Source: Promethearchaeota archaeon
Lineage (GTDB): Archaea > Asgardarchaeota > Lokiarchaeia > Helarchaeales > RDOG01
Length of the DNA: 8,549 bases
Assembly (NCBI GenBank): GCA_011365055.1
Contig: RDOG01000039.1
Location: forward strand, 1-8,549
Direction of reading: 5' to 3'
The position numbers and the translations under genes were made by a program. Below the pieces are notes generated by a model. That model saw only the letters and a program-made list of their open reading frames with translations. It was not told the DNA's origin and did no database searches. Position 1 is the first letter of the stretch, and each line of letters opens with the position of its first letter. Of this stretch, positions 1 through 5,943 are shown one piece after another.

Positions 1-2
1 CA

Positions 3-518
3 CCTCTAGCAGTAGAGTCGGACCATCCTGCAAATGGAATAATGATATTTGATAGAAATGGAGATGGTCTTGAAGAAGATGATGATTATTCTTTATATTT
101 TGTTTATGAAGAATATGACTGGTATGGAGGAAATATATTCAAGTATTATAGTGATTATTATTATGAAAATCCAGGAACCAAATTAGAGGAGTTTGCAATT
201 GATTCCCCAAGTGAATATGATATTTTTTTAGTTCCAAGCCAAAATGACTTTTCAATAAAAGTACGGGATAGATACAACCTCCCATTAGAAAATGCAAAAG
301 TTTACTTGAGTAGAAAGGATTATGATGGAAACGATCAAAAAATTTGGCAGTATACAGATTCGAATGGTATTGCTACTTTCAATAATTTAGAATATGATTA
401 TTCTTGGGTATACGACGTAGAATATGATGACTTTTATTATTTGCAAAATCAACCACTAAAATATTATCATACGTTTAATTATATTGACTCACCAATTTTA
501 ACAACTGCACAACCATAA
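3..518 (+). CDS. 3' end of a tyrosine-rich acidic protein, probably extracellular, with a beta-sandwich domain (partial)
   Basis: The frame is open from the first complete codon at position 3 to the TAA at 516-518, so the gene starts upstream of the window. The ATG at 42 lies inside the reading frame and has no Shine-Dalgarno sequence, so it is probably internal. The visible 171 residues begin with an acidic stretch holding DRNGDGLEEDDD, which resembles a calcium-binding DxNxDG loop, then a segment very rich in Tyr, Asp and Glu. Residues coded from about 255 to 400 (KVRDRYNLPLENAKVYL, then TDSNGIATFNNL) have the pattern of a carboxypeptidase-regulatory-like or Ig-like beta-sandwich: a G/N-P-L-x-N-A-x-V turn, then D-S-x-G-x-A-x-F. 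Such domains are common in secreted and surface proteins. There is no C-terminal membrane anchor. The gene lies 37 bases upstream of another surface-protein gene on the same strand. Function unknown. Confidence 0.7.
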   Translation, partial: PLAVESDHPANGIMIFDRNGDGLEEDDDYSLYFVYEEYDWYGGNIFKYYSDYYYENPGTKLEEFAIDSPSEYDIFLVPSQNDFSIKVRDRYNLPLENAKVYLSRKDYDGNDQKIWQYTDSNGIATFNNLEYDYSWVYDVEYDDFYYLQNQPLKYYHTFNYIDSPILTTAQP

Positions 519-555
519 AAAAAATATATAATCAGAATTAGAGGTATTTTCAATT

Positions 556-2274
556 ATGAGAATGTGTTTTAAAAAAATAATGATATTCTTTTTTTACATT
601 CTCCTCTTTACATCCATATTATTTTTACATTTTAATGCAAATTCTATACGAGAAACGTCCATTCATTTAAAGAGTGAAAACTTATCAACTCAATGGAAGT
701 ATAACGGAACGGTAATCTGTAATATTACGGGATATCAGACTCAATATACAACCTTAATTGACTCAAATGAAAATATTTTTGTTTCATGGGCAGATAGAAG
801 GCAAGACGATGGAGATATCTATTTACAAAAAATTTCGGGTAATGGTCAAATGCTATGGGAAATAAATGGTATTTCTGTTTATAATGACACCAATAATTCG
901 AAATATCCGCGGATGGTATTAGATGGAGAAGGAGGGGTAATTTTATCATGGCAAGATAACCGAACAGGTCAAAATGAAATATATATACAGCGAGTTAATT
1001 CTCAAGGTAAACTTTTATGGACAAATATGGGAAAAAATATTACTAATATTTCAAGTTTAAAAGAAAAACCTGATCTAATCAATACATCTGATGGAAATTT
1101 TGTTGTGGTATGGCAAGATAACAGGACAGGTACAGACGATATTTATACTCAGAAATTTGATATAAACGGCAATTTGTTATGGGGGGAAAATGGCATTGCA
1201 ATATGTAATGCAACAGATGATCAGCAAATATTTGCAATGGGTCGAACATTAATAGGAACAAACGATGGAGGTATTGTCGTTACATGGCAAGATGCGCGGG
1301 ATGATACAGGTGATATTTACGTTCAAAGACTTGATACGAATGGCATATCTCAATGGGATCTGAATGGGACGATATTATGTAATGAAACGGATTTCCAAGG
1401 AATGGCAATCATAAACAAAATAAATGATGATAATTTTACAATAACCTGGTCGGATCAACGGAATGGAGGGGGTCTTCTCCAAAATGACCTTTACATTCAA
1501 AAAGTAAATAGCTCTGGAACTCCTCAATGGAGCCTTAATGGGACAATCATTTCAAATGCAACGGGTTTACAAGAATATGTAAATGTTAATACACCTAATG
1601 AAAGTAATATAATTACTTTCTGGCAAAATGAGCAAGGTGTGAGCGGAGATGTTATTATCCAAAATTTTAATTCAACCGGGCATAAAAAATGGGGTGTAAA
1701 TGGCACCATAGTTGCCAATAAAACAGGAGAAGAAAGAAATCCTTTTTGTACCATTTCTAATGGAGCTATATGCGTTGCTTGGGTTGATAAGACTAAAACG
1801 CCATATACTGCACTATTATTACAAAAAATTGATTCAAATGGAATGAAGATCTGGACAGTTCCCGCTATAGCTTTAAATAACACACATGATTTGAGTATTA
1901 TAAATATGATTTCGGATGGAGATGGCGGAATAATAGTAACTTGGTTTGATCAAAGAAATGATGTCAATGGCGATCTTTACATGCTTCGGCTCAACAGCTC
2001 CGGCGGCATCTGGGTGCCGCCGCCAAGCACGGGCGGTTCCGAACCGCCTCCGGATATCCGGTGGATACTCATCCTCGTCCTTGCCATCACGCTTCCGATT
2101 GCGGTAGTGGGTGCAGCTGTGATAGCCGTGGTTATCATTCATCGGCGGCGGGCAGTTCCAGAAATGCTGCTAAAAAAAGCAACGACTCTGAAAAAATTAC
2201 CAGAAGATCACGAAAAATTGCTTAAAACCGTCGGAGTGTTCTTGGCATTCATGGTCAAGTTCAAGAAGGGTTGA
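556..2274 (+). CDS. Secreted, membrane-anchored surface protein with eight Trp-bounded propeller-like repeats
   Basis: The N-terminus is a signal peptide (basic MRMCFKK, then a hydrophobic core to about residue 24). The ectodomain has eight tandem repeats bounded by Trp 47, 101, 155, 209, 267, 325, 379, 433 and 486, with spacings of 54, 54, 54, 58, 58, 54, 54 and 53. The repeat pattern is W-x-x-N-G-x-x-I-x-N, then G-G-x-I-x-x-W-Q-D-x-R, then D-I-Y-x-Q, then an Asp-box-like [DN]-x-x-G-x-x-x-W turn. This suggests a beta-propeller, perhaps eight-bladed. I count 23 N-x-S/T sequons, so heavy archaeal N-glycosylation is expected. After the last Trp come a Pro/Gly/Ser linker (487-500), a membrane helix (about 503-528), RRR and a basic tail of about 40 residues inside the cell. 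GAGGT at 541-545 supports the ATG at 556; ATG 562 is an alternative. GC content jumps at codon 479. The ligand is unknown; adhesion or a cell-coat role is inference. Confidence 0.85.
   Translation: MRMCFKKIMIFFFYILLFTSILFLHFNANSIRETSIHLKSENLSTQWKYNGTVICNITGYQTQYTTLIDSNENIFVSWADRRQDDGDIYLQKISGNGQMLWEINGISVYNDTNNSKYPRMVLDGEGGVILSWQDNRTGQNEIYIQRVNSQGKLLWTNMGKNITNISSLKEKPDLINTSDGNFVVVWQDNRTGTDDIYTQKFDINGNLLWGENGIAICNATDDQQIFAMGRTLIGTNDGGIVVTWQDARDDTGDIYVQRLDTNGISQWDLNGTILCNETDFQGMAIINKINDDNFTITWSDQRNGGGLLQNDLYIQKVNSSGTPQWSLNGTIISNATGLQEYVNVNTPNESNIITFWQNEQGVSGDVIIQNFNSTGHKKWGVNGTIVANKTGEERNPFCTISNGAICVAWVDKTKTPYTALLLQKIDSNGMKIWTVPAIALNNTHDLSIINMISDGDGGIIVTWFDQRNDVNGDLYMLRLNSSGGIWVPPPSTGGSEPPPDIRWILILVLAITLPIAVVGAAVIAVVIIHRRRAVPEMLLKKATTLKKLPEDHEKLLKTVGVFLAFMVKFKKG
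1990..2274 (+). repeat. Anchor cassette, copy 1: GC-rich 3' module of the surface-protein gene
   Basis: This part encodes LNSSGGIWVPPP, a Pro/Gly linker, the membrane helix, RRR and the cytosolic tail ending KFKKG. It recurs at 3870-4145 and, on the minus strand, at 8372-8549. The first 24 bases (1990-2013) are identical to 3870-3893, and after one mismatch seven more bases match. Further on, copy 1 uses different codons from the other two (for example CGG for the arginines), so the copies are mosaic. The base composition is clearly GC-richer than the AT-rich repeats just upstream in the same gene. Confidence 0.8.
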
Positions 2275-2280
2275 GTCGTT

Positions 2281-2295
2281 CCGTTTTTCTTATTA
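2281..2295 (+). terminator. Oligo-T termination site after the surface-protein gene
   Basis: A pyrimidine and T-rich run (CCGTTTTTCTTATTA) begins seven bases after the TGA at 2272-2274. Archaeal RNA polymerase terminates at such T-tracts without needing a hairpin. A weak hairpin follows at 2301-2329. Confidence 0.4.
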
Positions 2296-2300
2296 CATGA

Positions 2301-2329
2301 TAATTTATAGGAAAATGACCTATAATTAT
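2301..2329. other. Imperfect hairpin in the gap between the surface-protein gene and the toxin-antitoxin island
   Basis: TTATAGG (2305-2311) and CCTATAA (2319-2325) pair around the 7-base loop AAAATGA, and four more pairs form after a one-base bulge. It lies between convergent transcription units (plus gene ending at 2274, minus operon ending at 2473) and could assist termination. The rest of 2275-2472 shows no convincing gene. Confidence 0.35.
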
Positions 2330-2472
2330 TAACAGATCATGAAGTTCAAGAGTAAATGGACATGAGGTAAACAATGAAGATTTTTGGATGTAGTAATTTA
2401 TAACTATTTCAACAATATCTTAATATCAACTTATAAATCAAAATTTCTAAGTAAATTCGTAAAAATAACCAA

Positions 2473-2625
2473 TTATTGAGGAATTTGACTTGTTTTTAAT
2501 TTCTTTAATTGTTCATTAATATATTTTTTTTGTTCTTCAAAACTCATTTTACCGAATTTCTTACTTAATTCATCTCTTATTGTTCGCATCATTTTTACAG
2601 AATCAAATTTCTTATCATTCGTCAT
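2473..2625 (-). CDS. Small antitoxin-like protein paired with the PIN-domain remnant
   Basis: This intact 50-codon frame starts at an ATG that overlaps the last 11 bases of the PIN frame (ATGACGAATGA), a spacing typical of translationally coupled toxin-antitoxin pairs. The protein begins MTNDKKFDSVKMMRTIRDEL and continues as a short, charged helical protein ending KTSQIPQ. The pattern of a short N-terminus, K-x-F-D-x-V-K-M-M-R-x-I-R-D and a charged C-terminal helix matches, from memory, small archaeal and cyanobacterial proteins encoded directly after PIN-domain toxins. Its role would be to bind and silence the PIN ribonuclease. The frame is intact although its toxin is broken. An oligo-T run on the minus strand (plus 2461-2465) lies just past the stop. 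The antitoxin assignment is inference from position and pattern. Confidence 0.7.
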   Translation of the reverse strand: MTNDKKFDSVKMMRTIRDELSKKFGKMSFEEQKKYINEQLKKLKTSQIPQ

Positions 2626-2872
2626 AAATTAACACTTCCCAAGGAGTTCTTATTTCTAATAACGGATAAGCTAATTTCAGATTAACTGAATTATATCCTC
2701 GAATCTTTTGTAGATTGACAACGTGTTTAAAATTCCAACTTACCAAGAGATCTACTCGGTGAGTGGTAGCTATTGCAACATATTGGGCATCAATCAATTT
2801 TCCTCTTCAAATTACACGTTCATCTACATATTTCAATGCAAGTTCATTTGCTACTTTTGTAAATTCCAATAG
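2615..2872 (-). pseudogene. PIN-domain (VapC-like) toxin remnant, 5'-truncated and with an in-frame TGA
   Basis: Downstream of the nonsense codon the frame reads RGKLIDAQYVAIATTHRVD, then LLVSWNFKHVVN, and ends with LEIRTPWEVLIYDE. This is the C-terminal half of a PIN ribonuclease of the type with D-A-x-x-x-A-I-A and S-W-N-F-K-H, where the Asp residues help bind metal. Upstream of the TGA at 2807-2809 the same frame continues with a family-like helix, LLEFTKVANELALKYVDERVI, and is then closed by a TAA at 2873-2875. The N-terminal 55-60 residues with the first catalytic Asp are missing: only 21 bases separate the remnant from the upstream MNT stop. A TTG at 2797 could start a 60-residue product, but that would lack half the active site. 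I regard the toxin as dead; the family assignment is firm and the exact subfamily is not. Confidence 0.8.
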
Positions 2873-2893
2873 TTACAAACACGGAAAAAAACA

Positions 2894-3223
2894 TCAAGAG
2901 GTGGCGTGGAGCTCTATTCCGTGTTTTAAGGCATCAATTAAAATGCTGGATTTATTTTTCAAATTTAAAAATTCCTTTTCTGAATAACAGATGATATCTA
3001 CGTGCTTTGGAAAGGCAATCAATTTTAACACGATGGGCATTCGTTCTAGAAAGGGAATTGGTTCAAAAAAATCTGAAACGATGATTATATCAAGATCAGA
3101 ATCTTCGGTTGCCGTTCCTTTTGCTCGAGACCCAAACAATAAAATTTTAACAGGTTTGAATGTTTCAAGTAATTTAGGTAAGGCAGTTACCTTAAATGAA
3201 GTTATCCAGCGATCCGTCTTCAT
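2894..3223 (-). CDS. MNT-domain nucleotidyltransferase, antitoxin of a HEPN/MNT module
   Basis: This 109-residue protein is a minimal nucleotidyltransferase. It has G31-S32, ten residues, then D43-x-D45 (GSRAKGTATEDSDLDIIIV), with a third acidic residue at D76 (HVDII), giving the complete Pol-beta-type metal triad. In HEPN/MNT modules the MNT partner neutralises the HEPN ribonuclease, in studied cases by adding AMP to it. The ATG at 3221-3223 lies inside the end of the upstream HEPN frame (32-base overlap) and is preceded by GGAAG, so the two genes were translationally coupled. Length and motifs are normal for the family, so the antitoxin looks functional although its HEPN partner is interrupted. 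Whether it still has a target, here or elsewhere in the genome, cannot be seen. Confidence 0.85.
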   Translation of the reverse strand: MKTDRWITSFKVTALPKLLETFKPVKILLFGSRAKGTATEDSDLDIIIVSDFFEPIPFLERMPIVLKLIAFPKHVDIICYSEKEFLNLKNKSSILIDALKHGIELHATS

Positions 3224-3614
3224 CTTCTTCCAACTTCTTAAAGTCGTTTTCTAATAATGTAAAAATTTCTTTTGCTTTATTCACTTTTTTTGTAGCAATT
3301 TGTTCATTGTATTCTTCGTACGGGACCCGATCCGAAATGTCAGGATATCTCGCTTACATGTAATCAGGGGTTAGATCCATGACATCTTCAATGATGTCAT
3401 TAGATAATGATAATCTACGAGCAAGCTCATCAATATAATGTATTTTTGGAATAGTTTCATTACGCATTGCCAATAATGCTTTAAATAATTTTTCTATCGC
3501 TTGATGTGCCAAAAATGCAGAAATGTCATACCCTTTAATGGATATATTTTTTTCAGCCATCTCTAAATCATGACATGCTTGTTTATACCATTTAAGGACT
3601 ATATCCTTATTCAC
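3192..3614 (-). pseudogene. HEPN-domain protein (COG2250-like) split by an in-frame TAA
   Basis: The frame from a GTG at 3614 gives 86 residues (MNKDIVLKWYKQACHDLEMAE, then DISAFLAHQAIEKLFKALL, ending LTPDYM) before a TAA at 3354-3356. The same frame then continues for 53 residues, starting ARYPDISDRVPYEEY and ending at a TAA at 3192-3194 inside the MNT gene. Together this is a normal HEPN protein of about 140 residues: helical, with A-H-Q-A-x-E-K-x-x-K-A-L, and with the family signature DYx-x-ARYPD spanning the stop. One base change (for example TTA to TAA) would explain the break. The lost part holds the RYPD segment and the last helix. A chain of 86 residues might still be made. A pseudogene is the simplest reading; readthrough or a sequencing error is the alternative. 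Confidence 0.8.
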
Positions 3615-3655
3615 GCAACTATCGCCTTTATAATTAATTATTGAATGTTTTTATG

Positions 3656-3664
3656 TATATTATA
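3656..3664 (-). promoter_or_regulatory. Possible TATA box of the HEPN/MNT/PIN island
   Basis: TATATTATA lies about 42 bases upstream of the GTG start at 3614, which would place the transcript start near 3635 and leave a leader of about 20 bases. AAAGG (3625-3629) could serve as a Shine-Dalgarno sequence. The region is AT-rich throughout, so the call is weak. Confidence 0.3.
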
Positions 3665-3733
3665 GGATCTATCTATATTATTGTTTGGAATGATGAAGAT
3701 GAAAAAATGAATAATGGTTGGAGGAGTTAAAAG

Positions 3734-3784
3734 ATGGAAGAAATAGTAAACTATTACACGATTTATTGGTTGGAGCATAAATAA
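3734..3784 (+). other. 16-codon frame with a strong ribosome site, probable gene remnant
   Basis: GGAGGAG (3720-3726) stands seven bases before an ATG that opens MEEIVNYYTIYWLEHK and stops at TAA 3782-3784. A second frame just after it (3781-3831) reads ITKILELEETEKYFIY before its own TAA, so a single frameshift could have joined the two into about 32 residues. The strong ribosome site suggests that a real gene once started here. A short leader peptide is the alternative. I recognise no family. Confidence 0.25.
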
Positions 3785-3869
3785 CTAAAATATTAGAGCT
3801 AGAAGAAACCGAAAAATATTTTATTTATTAAGCTCGAAAAAATTTAATTACAACCTATCCATAATCCAC

Positions 3870-4145
3870 CTCAACAGCTCCGGCGGCATCTGGATGCCGC
3901 CATCAAGCAATATTGGCACCAATTCCTGGGAATTAATAATTCTCGTCCTCGCCATCGCGCTCCCAGTTGCCAGCGTGGGCGCTGCGGGGGCTGTGGTCTT
4001 AATCGTGCGTCGTCGACGTCAAGATCCTGGGAAAATGCCTCCGAAAAAGGTTGTTGCCAGTAAAAAACTTTCCAAAGACAAGGCATGGTTGCTCAGGAGC
4101 CTAGCTTGCACCTTAGCATTAATGAATGCAATTAAAAAAGTATAG
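3870..4145 (+). pseudogene. Anchor cassette, copy 2: orphan C-terminal anchor and tail of a surface protein
   Basis: This reads LNSSGGIWMPPSS, a short linker, a membrane helix (about LIILVLAIALPVASVGAAGA), RRRR and a tail ending AIKKV before TAG 4143-4145. It matches the last 95 residues of the surface protein at 556-2274, beginning at the final repeat strand. The frame is open back to a TAA at 3786-3788, but no ATG, GTG or TTG start occurs before the ATG at 3894, and no signal peptide or repeats precede it. The sequence between 3789 and 3869 is AT-rich and unlike the repeats. It is best read as the 3' stump of a lost paralogue. Translation from ATG 3894 would give an 83-residue single-pass protein, but no ribosome site supports that. 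The tail is intact, so the stump could be recent or used as a donor for gene conversion. Confidence 0.7.
3973..4018 (+). repeat. 46-base perfect inverted repeat, left arm
   Basis: These 46 bases equal the reverse complement of 8499-8544. They encode part of the membrane helix and the RRRR stop-transfer motif. By my count 32 of the 46 bases are G or C, far above the local average. Identity stops exactly at 4018, where the tails begin to differ. Confidence 0.9.
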
Positions 4146-4147
4146 TT

Positions 4148-5116
4148 TCATAATTCCACAACAATCTTAATAGAATCAACTTTTCTTTGTAATTCTTCTA
4201 TTTCTTTATCAAGATTTTTAATATTTTCTTTAATATTTTTATTTTCTTCTCGCATTTTCGTCAATTCAAATTTCACGGATTTTTTTGTTTCCTTTTTTGA
4301 AGACATTTCAGACTTCCGTTCTTTTAATTTTTCTTTTTTCTCATTTATTTGTTCTTTTAACTGATTAAATGTCTCATTTTTTACTTTTATTTCTTCTTTT
4401 AGCTGTTTAATTTTTTCTCGTTTATCGGAAATCTCCTTTTTAATATGTTCAAGATCTTTTTCTTTTAATTCTATGTCAGCATTCATCCGTTCTGCAATTT
4501 TATCCACAGTTTTCGTTTCTTTTTGAACTTTTTCTTTTTTTTCATCAATTTTTTCCATGTTAAAGTTATATTTTTCAACCAATTCATTCTTTTGTTGCTT
4601 TAATTCTTCGAGTTTTTTCTCCAATCGTGTTAAATTTTCTTGAGAAAAATCTATTTCCCCTTCATATTTTGGTACTTCACGTTCTTTTGTTATTTTGGGA
4701 GAGCCTTTTTCCAATTCATCTGGTTTAATACCTAAACTGACTTTATAAGCTGTTGTTTTTGCAGATTCTACGGATTTTTGTGCATCCTTAAGTGCTTTTT
4801 CTGCCGCCTTCATAGTTTTCTCGAAATCAGTTGATGTTTTACTTGTTTCCGTAACGAGTTCCCTTTCTTTTTCTATTTTTCGTTTCATTTCAGCCTCTTT
4901 ATCATCCTCAACTTCTTTTAATGTTTCTGCAATTTCATCATCATCTAATTGCTCTTTATCAGCTTGATAAACTTCTTTCAGAGCCTCTGAAATCTCATCA
5001 TCATCACTAATTAATTCTTCATCTTGCATTTCTTTTAATGTTTCAAGAATTTCATCATCATCTTCGTCTTCTATTTCTTCTTCAAATTCATTTTCTTCAG
5101 ACACTTCATCCACCAA
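4148..5116 (-). CDS. Acidic and coiled-coil protein with three DDDEI repeats
   Basis: This 322-residue frame has three parts. Residues 1-74 are very acidic and hold three copies of DDDEI-x-E-x-L-K-E-[VM] starting at 19, 38 and 58. Residues 75-122 are a charged helical stretch. Residues 158-316 form a long Lys/Glu heptad coiled coil. There are no membrane helices or enzyme motifs, so it is probably a cytoplasmic scaffold or a structural partner of the membrane protein encoded just upstream. The start is doubtful: there is no ATG, only TTG 5116 or GTG 5113, and no clear Shine-Dalgarno sequence. The frame is the same as that of the upstream membrane protein, separated only by TAA 5123-5125. It may therefore be the C-terminal part of one larger protein, or be translated by reinitiation. 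It converges on the anchor stump with a two-base gap. Confidence 0.65.
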   Translation of the reverse strand: MVDEVSEENEFEEEIEDEDDDEILETLKEMQDEELISDDDEISEALKEVYQADKEQLDDDEIAETLKEVEDDKEAEMKRKIEKERELVTETSKTSTDFEKTMKAAEKALKDAQKSVESAKTTAYKVSLGIKPDELEKGSPKITKEREVPKYEGEIDFSQENLTRLEKKLEELKQQKNELVEKYNFNMEKIDEKKEKVQKETKTVDKIAERMNADIELKEKDLEHIKKEISDKREKIKQLKEEIKVKNETFNQLKEQINEKKEKLKERKSEMSSKKETKKSVKFELTKMREENKNIKENIKNLDKEIEELQRKVDSIKIVVEL

Positions 5117-5122
5117 ATTTAA

Positions 5123-5713
5123 TTAAGGACTTATTTCAGCTATAAAAGTTATAAAAATTAATAAGGCATGACCTAAAGCATTTGCAAGCTTAGGAACAAC
5201 CATAATTAAAAAAGAAATTAATACGGAAGTAAATATGGTTATTGAAAAATAAGTAAGAAATAAAATATTTTCTAATATGAGTGAATGTATTAATAAAAAT
5301 ATGGAAACTCCTTGAAAAAGAATATAACATCCCCAGATCGAGAATCTATAACTCATGGACCAAGTTCTTGAAAGTAATTGAACCGTATCAATAGTGTATT
5401 CATTTTTAATTGAATAATATAAACCAGCGGTAGCAAGAAAATAGAATGCAAGTATGAGGGAATGAGCAAAATTTATTATAAGATGCCACCAAAAAAAACC
5501 AAAATCAATGCTATTTATATTAAAGTAATAAATAAGGGAAAAAATTTCATAATAATAAAAAACCATATTTAATAAATCTATACAAACAAATCCTATCAAT
5601 CCATTATCATAAGTAATGTTTTTTCTAATCACAGCAATTCCTAAAATTATTGCTATTATTAACGTAAGTACTATTAATATCACGAAAAAGATTAGCAATT
5701 CAAGATGTATCAA
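5123..5713 (-). CDS. Six-helix integral membrane protein
   Basis: This 196-residue hydrophobic protein has likely membrane helices near residues 5-29, 37-62, 75-100, 124-145, 149-172 and 177-193. It is rich in Phe, Ile, Leu and Tyr; its charged loops include RKNITYD (30-36) and a Lys/Arg loop at 101-123, which would lie inside the cell. I recognise no family. The start appears to be TTG 5713, preceded by AAGGG on the minus strand; no ATG is available before the upstream stop. The last helix runs almost to the TAA, and the next codons in the same frame open into the acidic coiled-coil protein. The two may be an operon with reinitiation or one gene broken by a nonsense change. Positive-inside counting would put the C-terminus outside, which argues mildly against a cytosolic fusion, but the last two helices are uncertain. 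Confidence 0.65.
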   Translation of the reverse strand: MIHLELLIFFVILIVLTLIIAIILGIAVIRKNITYDNGLIGFVCIDLLNMVFYYYEIFSLIYYFNINSIDFGFFWWHLIINFAHSLILAFYFLATAGLYYSIKNEYTIDTVQLLSRTWSMSYRFSIWGCYILFQGVSIFLLIHSLILENILFLTYFSITIFTSVLISFLIMVVPKLANALGHALLIFITFIAEISP

Positions 5714-5903
5714 TTTAAAACCCTTATAATATCCAAGTTATCAATTCACTTGCTATTATTTAATGTATCAGAATTTAAATTTTCTCAAAAATATTCAATT
5801 AAAAGAAGAATAAAAGAAATAAATAGGAAGTCTAAAGAACTTCTATAAGAAATTTTTGAGTATTTTTACCGAATATCTTTTTTAATTCGATATTATTGAA
5901 TTT

Positions 5904-5911
5904 TTTATAAA
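5904..5911 (+). promoter_or_regulatory. TATA box of the DUF169 gene
   Basis: TTTATAAA stands about 33 bases before the preferred ATG at 5944, placing the transcript start close to 5934. It overlaps the earlier ATG at 5911, which argues against that codon as the true start. The divergent gap 5714-5943 otherwise holds only AT-rich sequence and a weak 6-base-pair hairpin near 5826-5845. Confidence 0.45.
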
Positions 5912-5931
5912 TGTTATTAATAAAAAAGAAT

Positions 5932-5938
5932 AAGGAAG
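5932..5938 (+). promoter_or_regulatory. Ribosome binding site that decides the DUF169 start
   Basis: AAGGAAG lies five bases before ATG 5944. The upstream in-frame ATG at 5911 has no such site and would add eleven lysine-rich residues not expected in this family. Confidence 0.6.
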
Positions 5939-5943
5939 ATTGT

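Noticed and set aside
42..518. A complete gene starting at ATG 42
   Set aside because: The frame is open to the window edge and the ATG has no ribosome site, so it is treated as the 3' part of a longer gene.
725..2142. Minus-strand frames at 725-949, 1079-1261, 1524-1883 and 1873-2142
   Set aside because: They lie antisense to the repeat protein, have no recognisable domains, and follow from codon bias on the plus strand.
2763..3254. Plus-strand frames at 2763-2987 and 2991-3254
   Set aside because: They are antisense to the PIN remnant and the MNT gene, whose minus-strand motifs are unmistakable.
3871..4086. Minus-strand frame across anchor copy 2
   Set aside because: It is a low-complexity Arg/Trp/Pro shadow of the GC-rich anchor segment; the plus strand matches the anchor family.
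2807..5125. Stop-codon reassignment, given in-frame TGA 2807, TAA 3354 and TAA 5123
   Set aside because: Both TAA and TGA end other genes here at normal family lengths (DUF169 and MBL at TAA, the MNT genes at TGA), and two of the interrupted genes are toxins, which decay often. Local mutations explain it better.
5826..5845. Small hairpin GGAAGT / ACTTCT between divergent genes
   Set aside because: Six pairs including a wobble in AT-rich DNA is within chance, and no riboswitch or RNA gene shape surrounds it.
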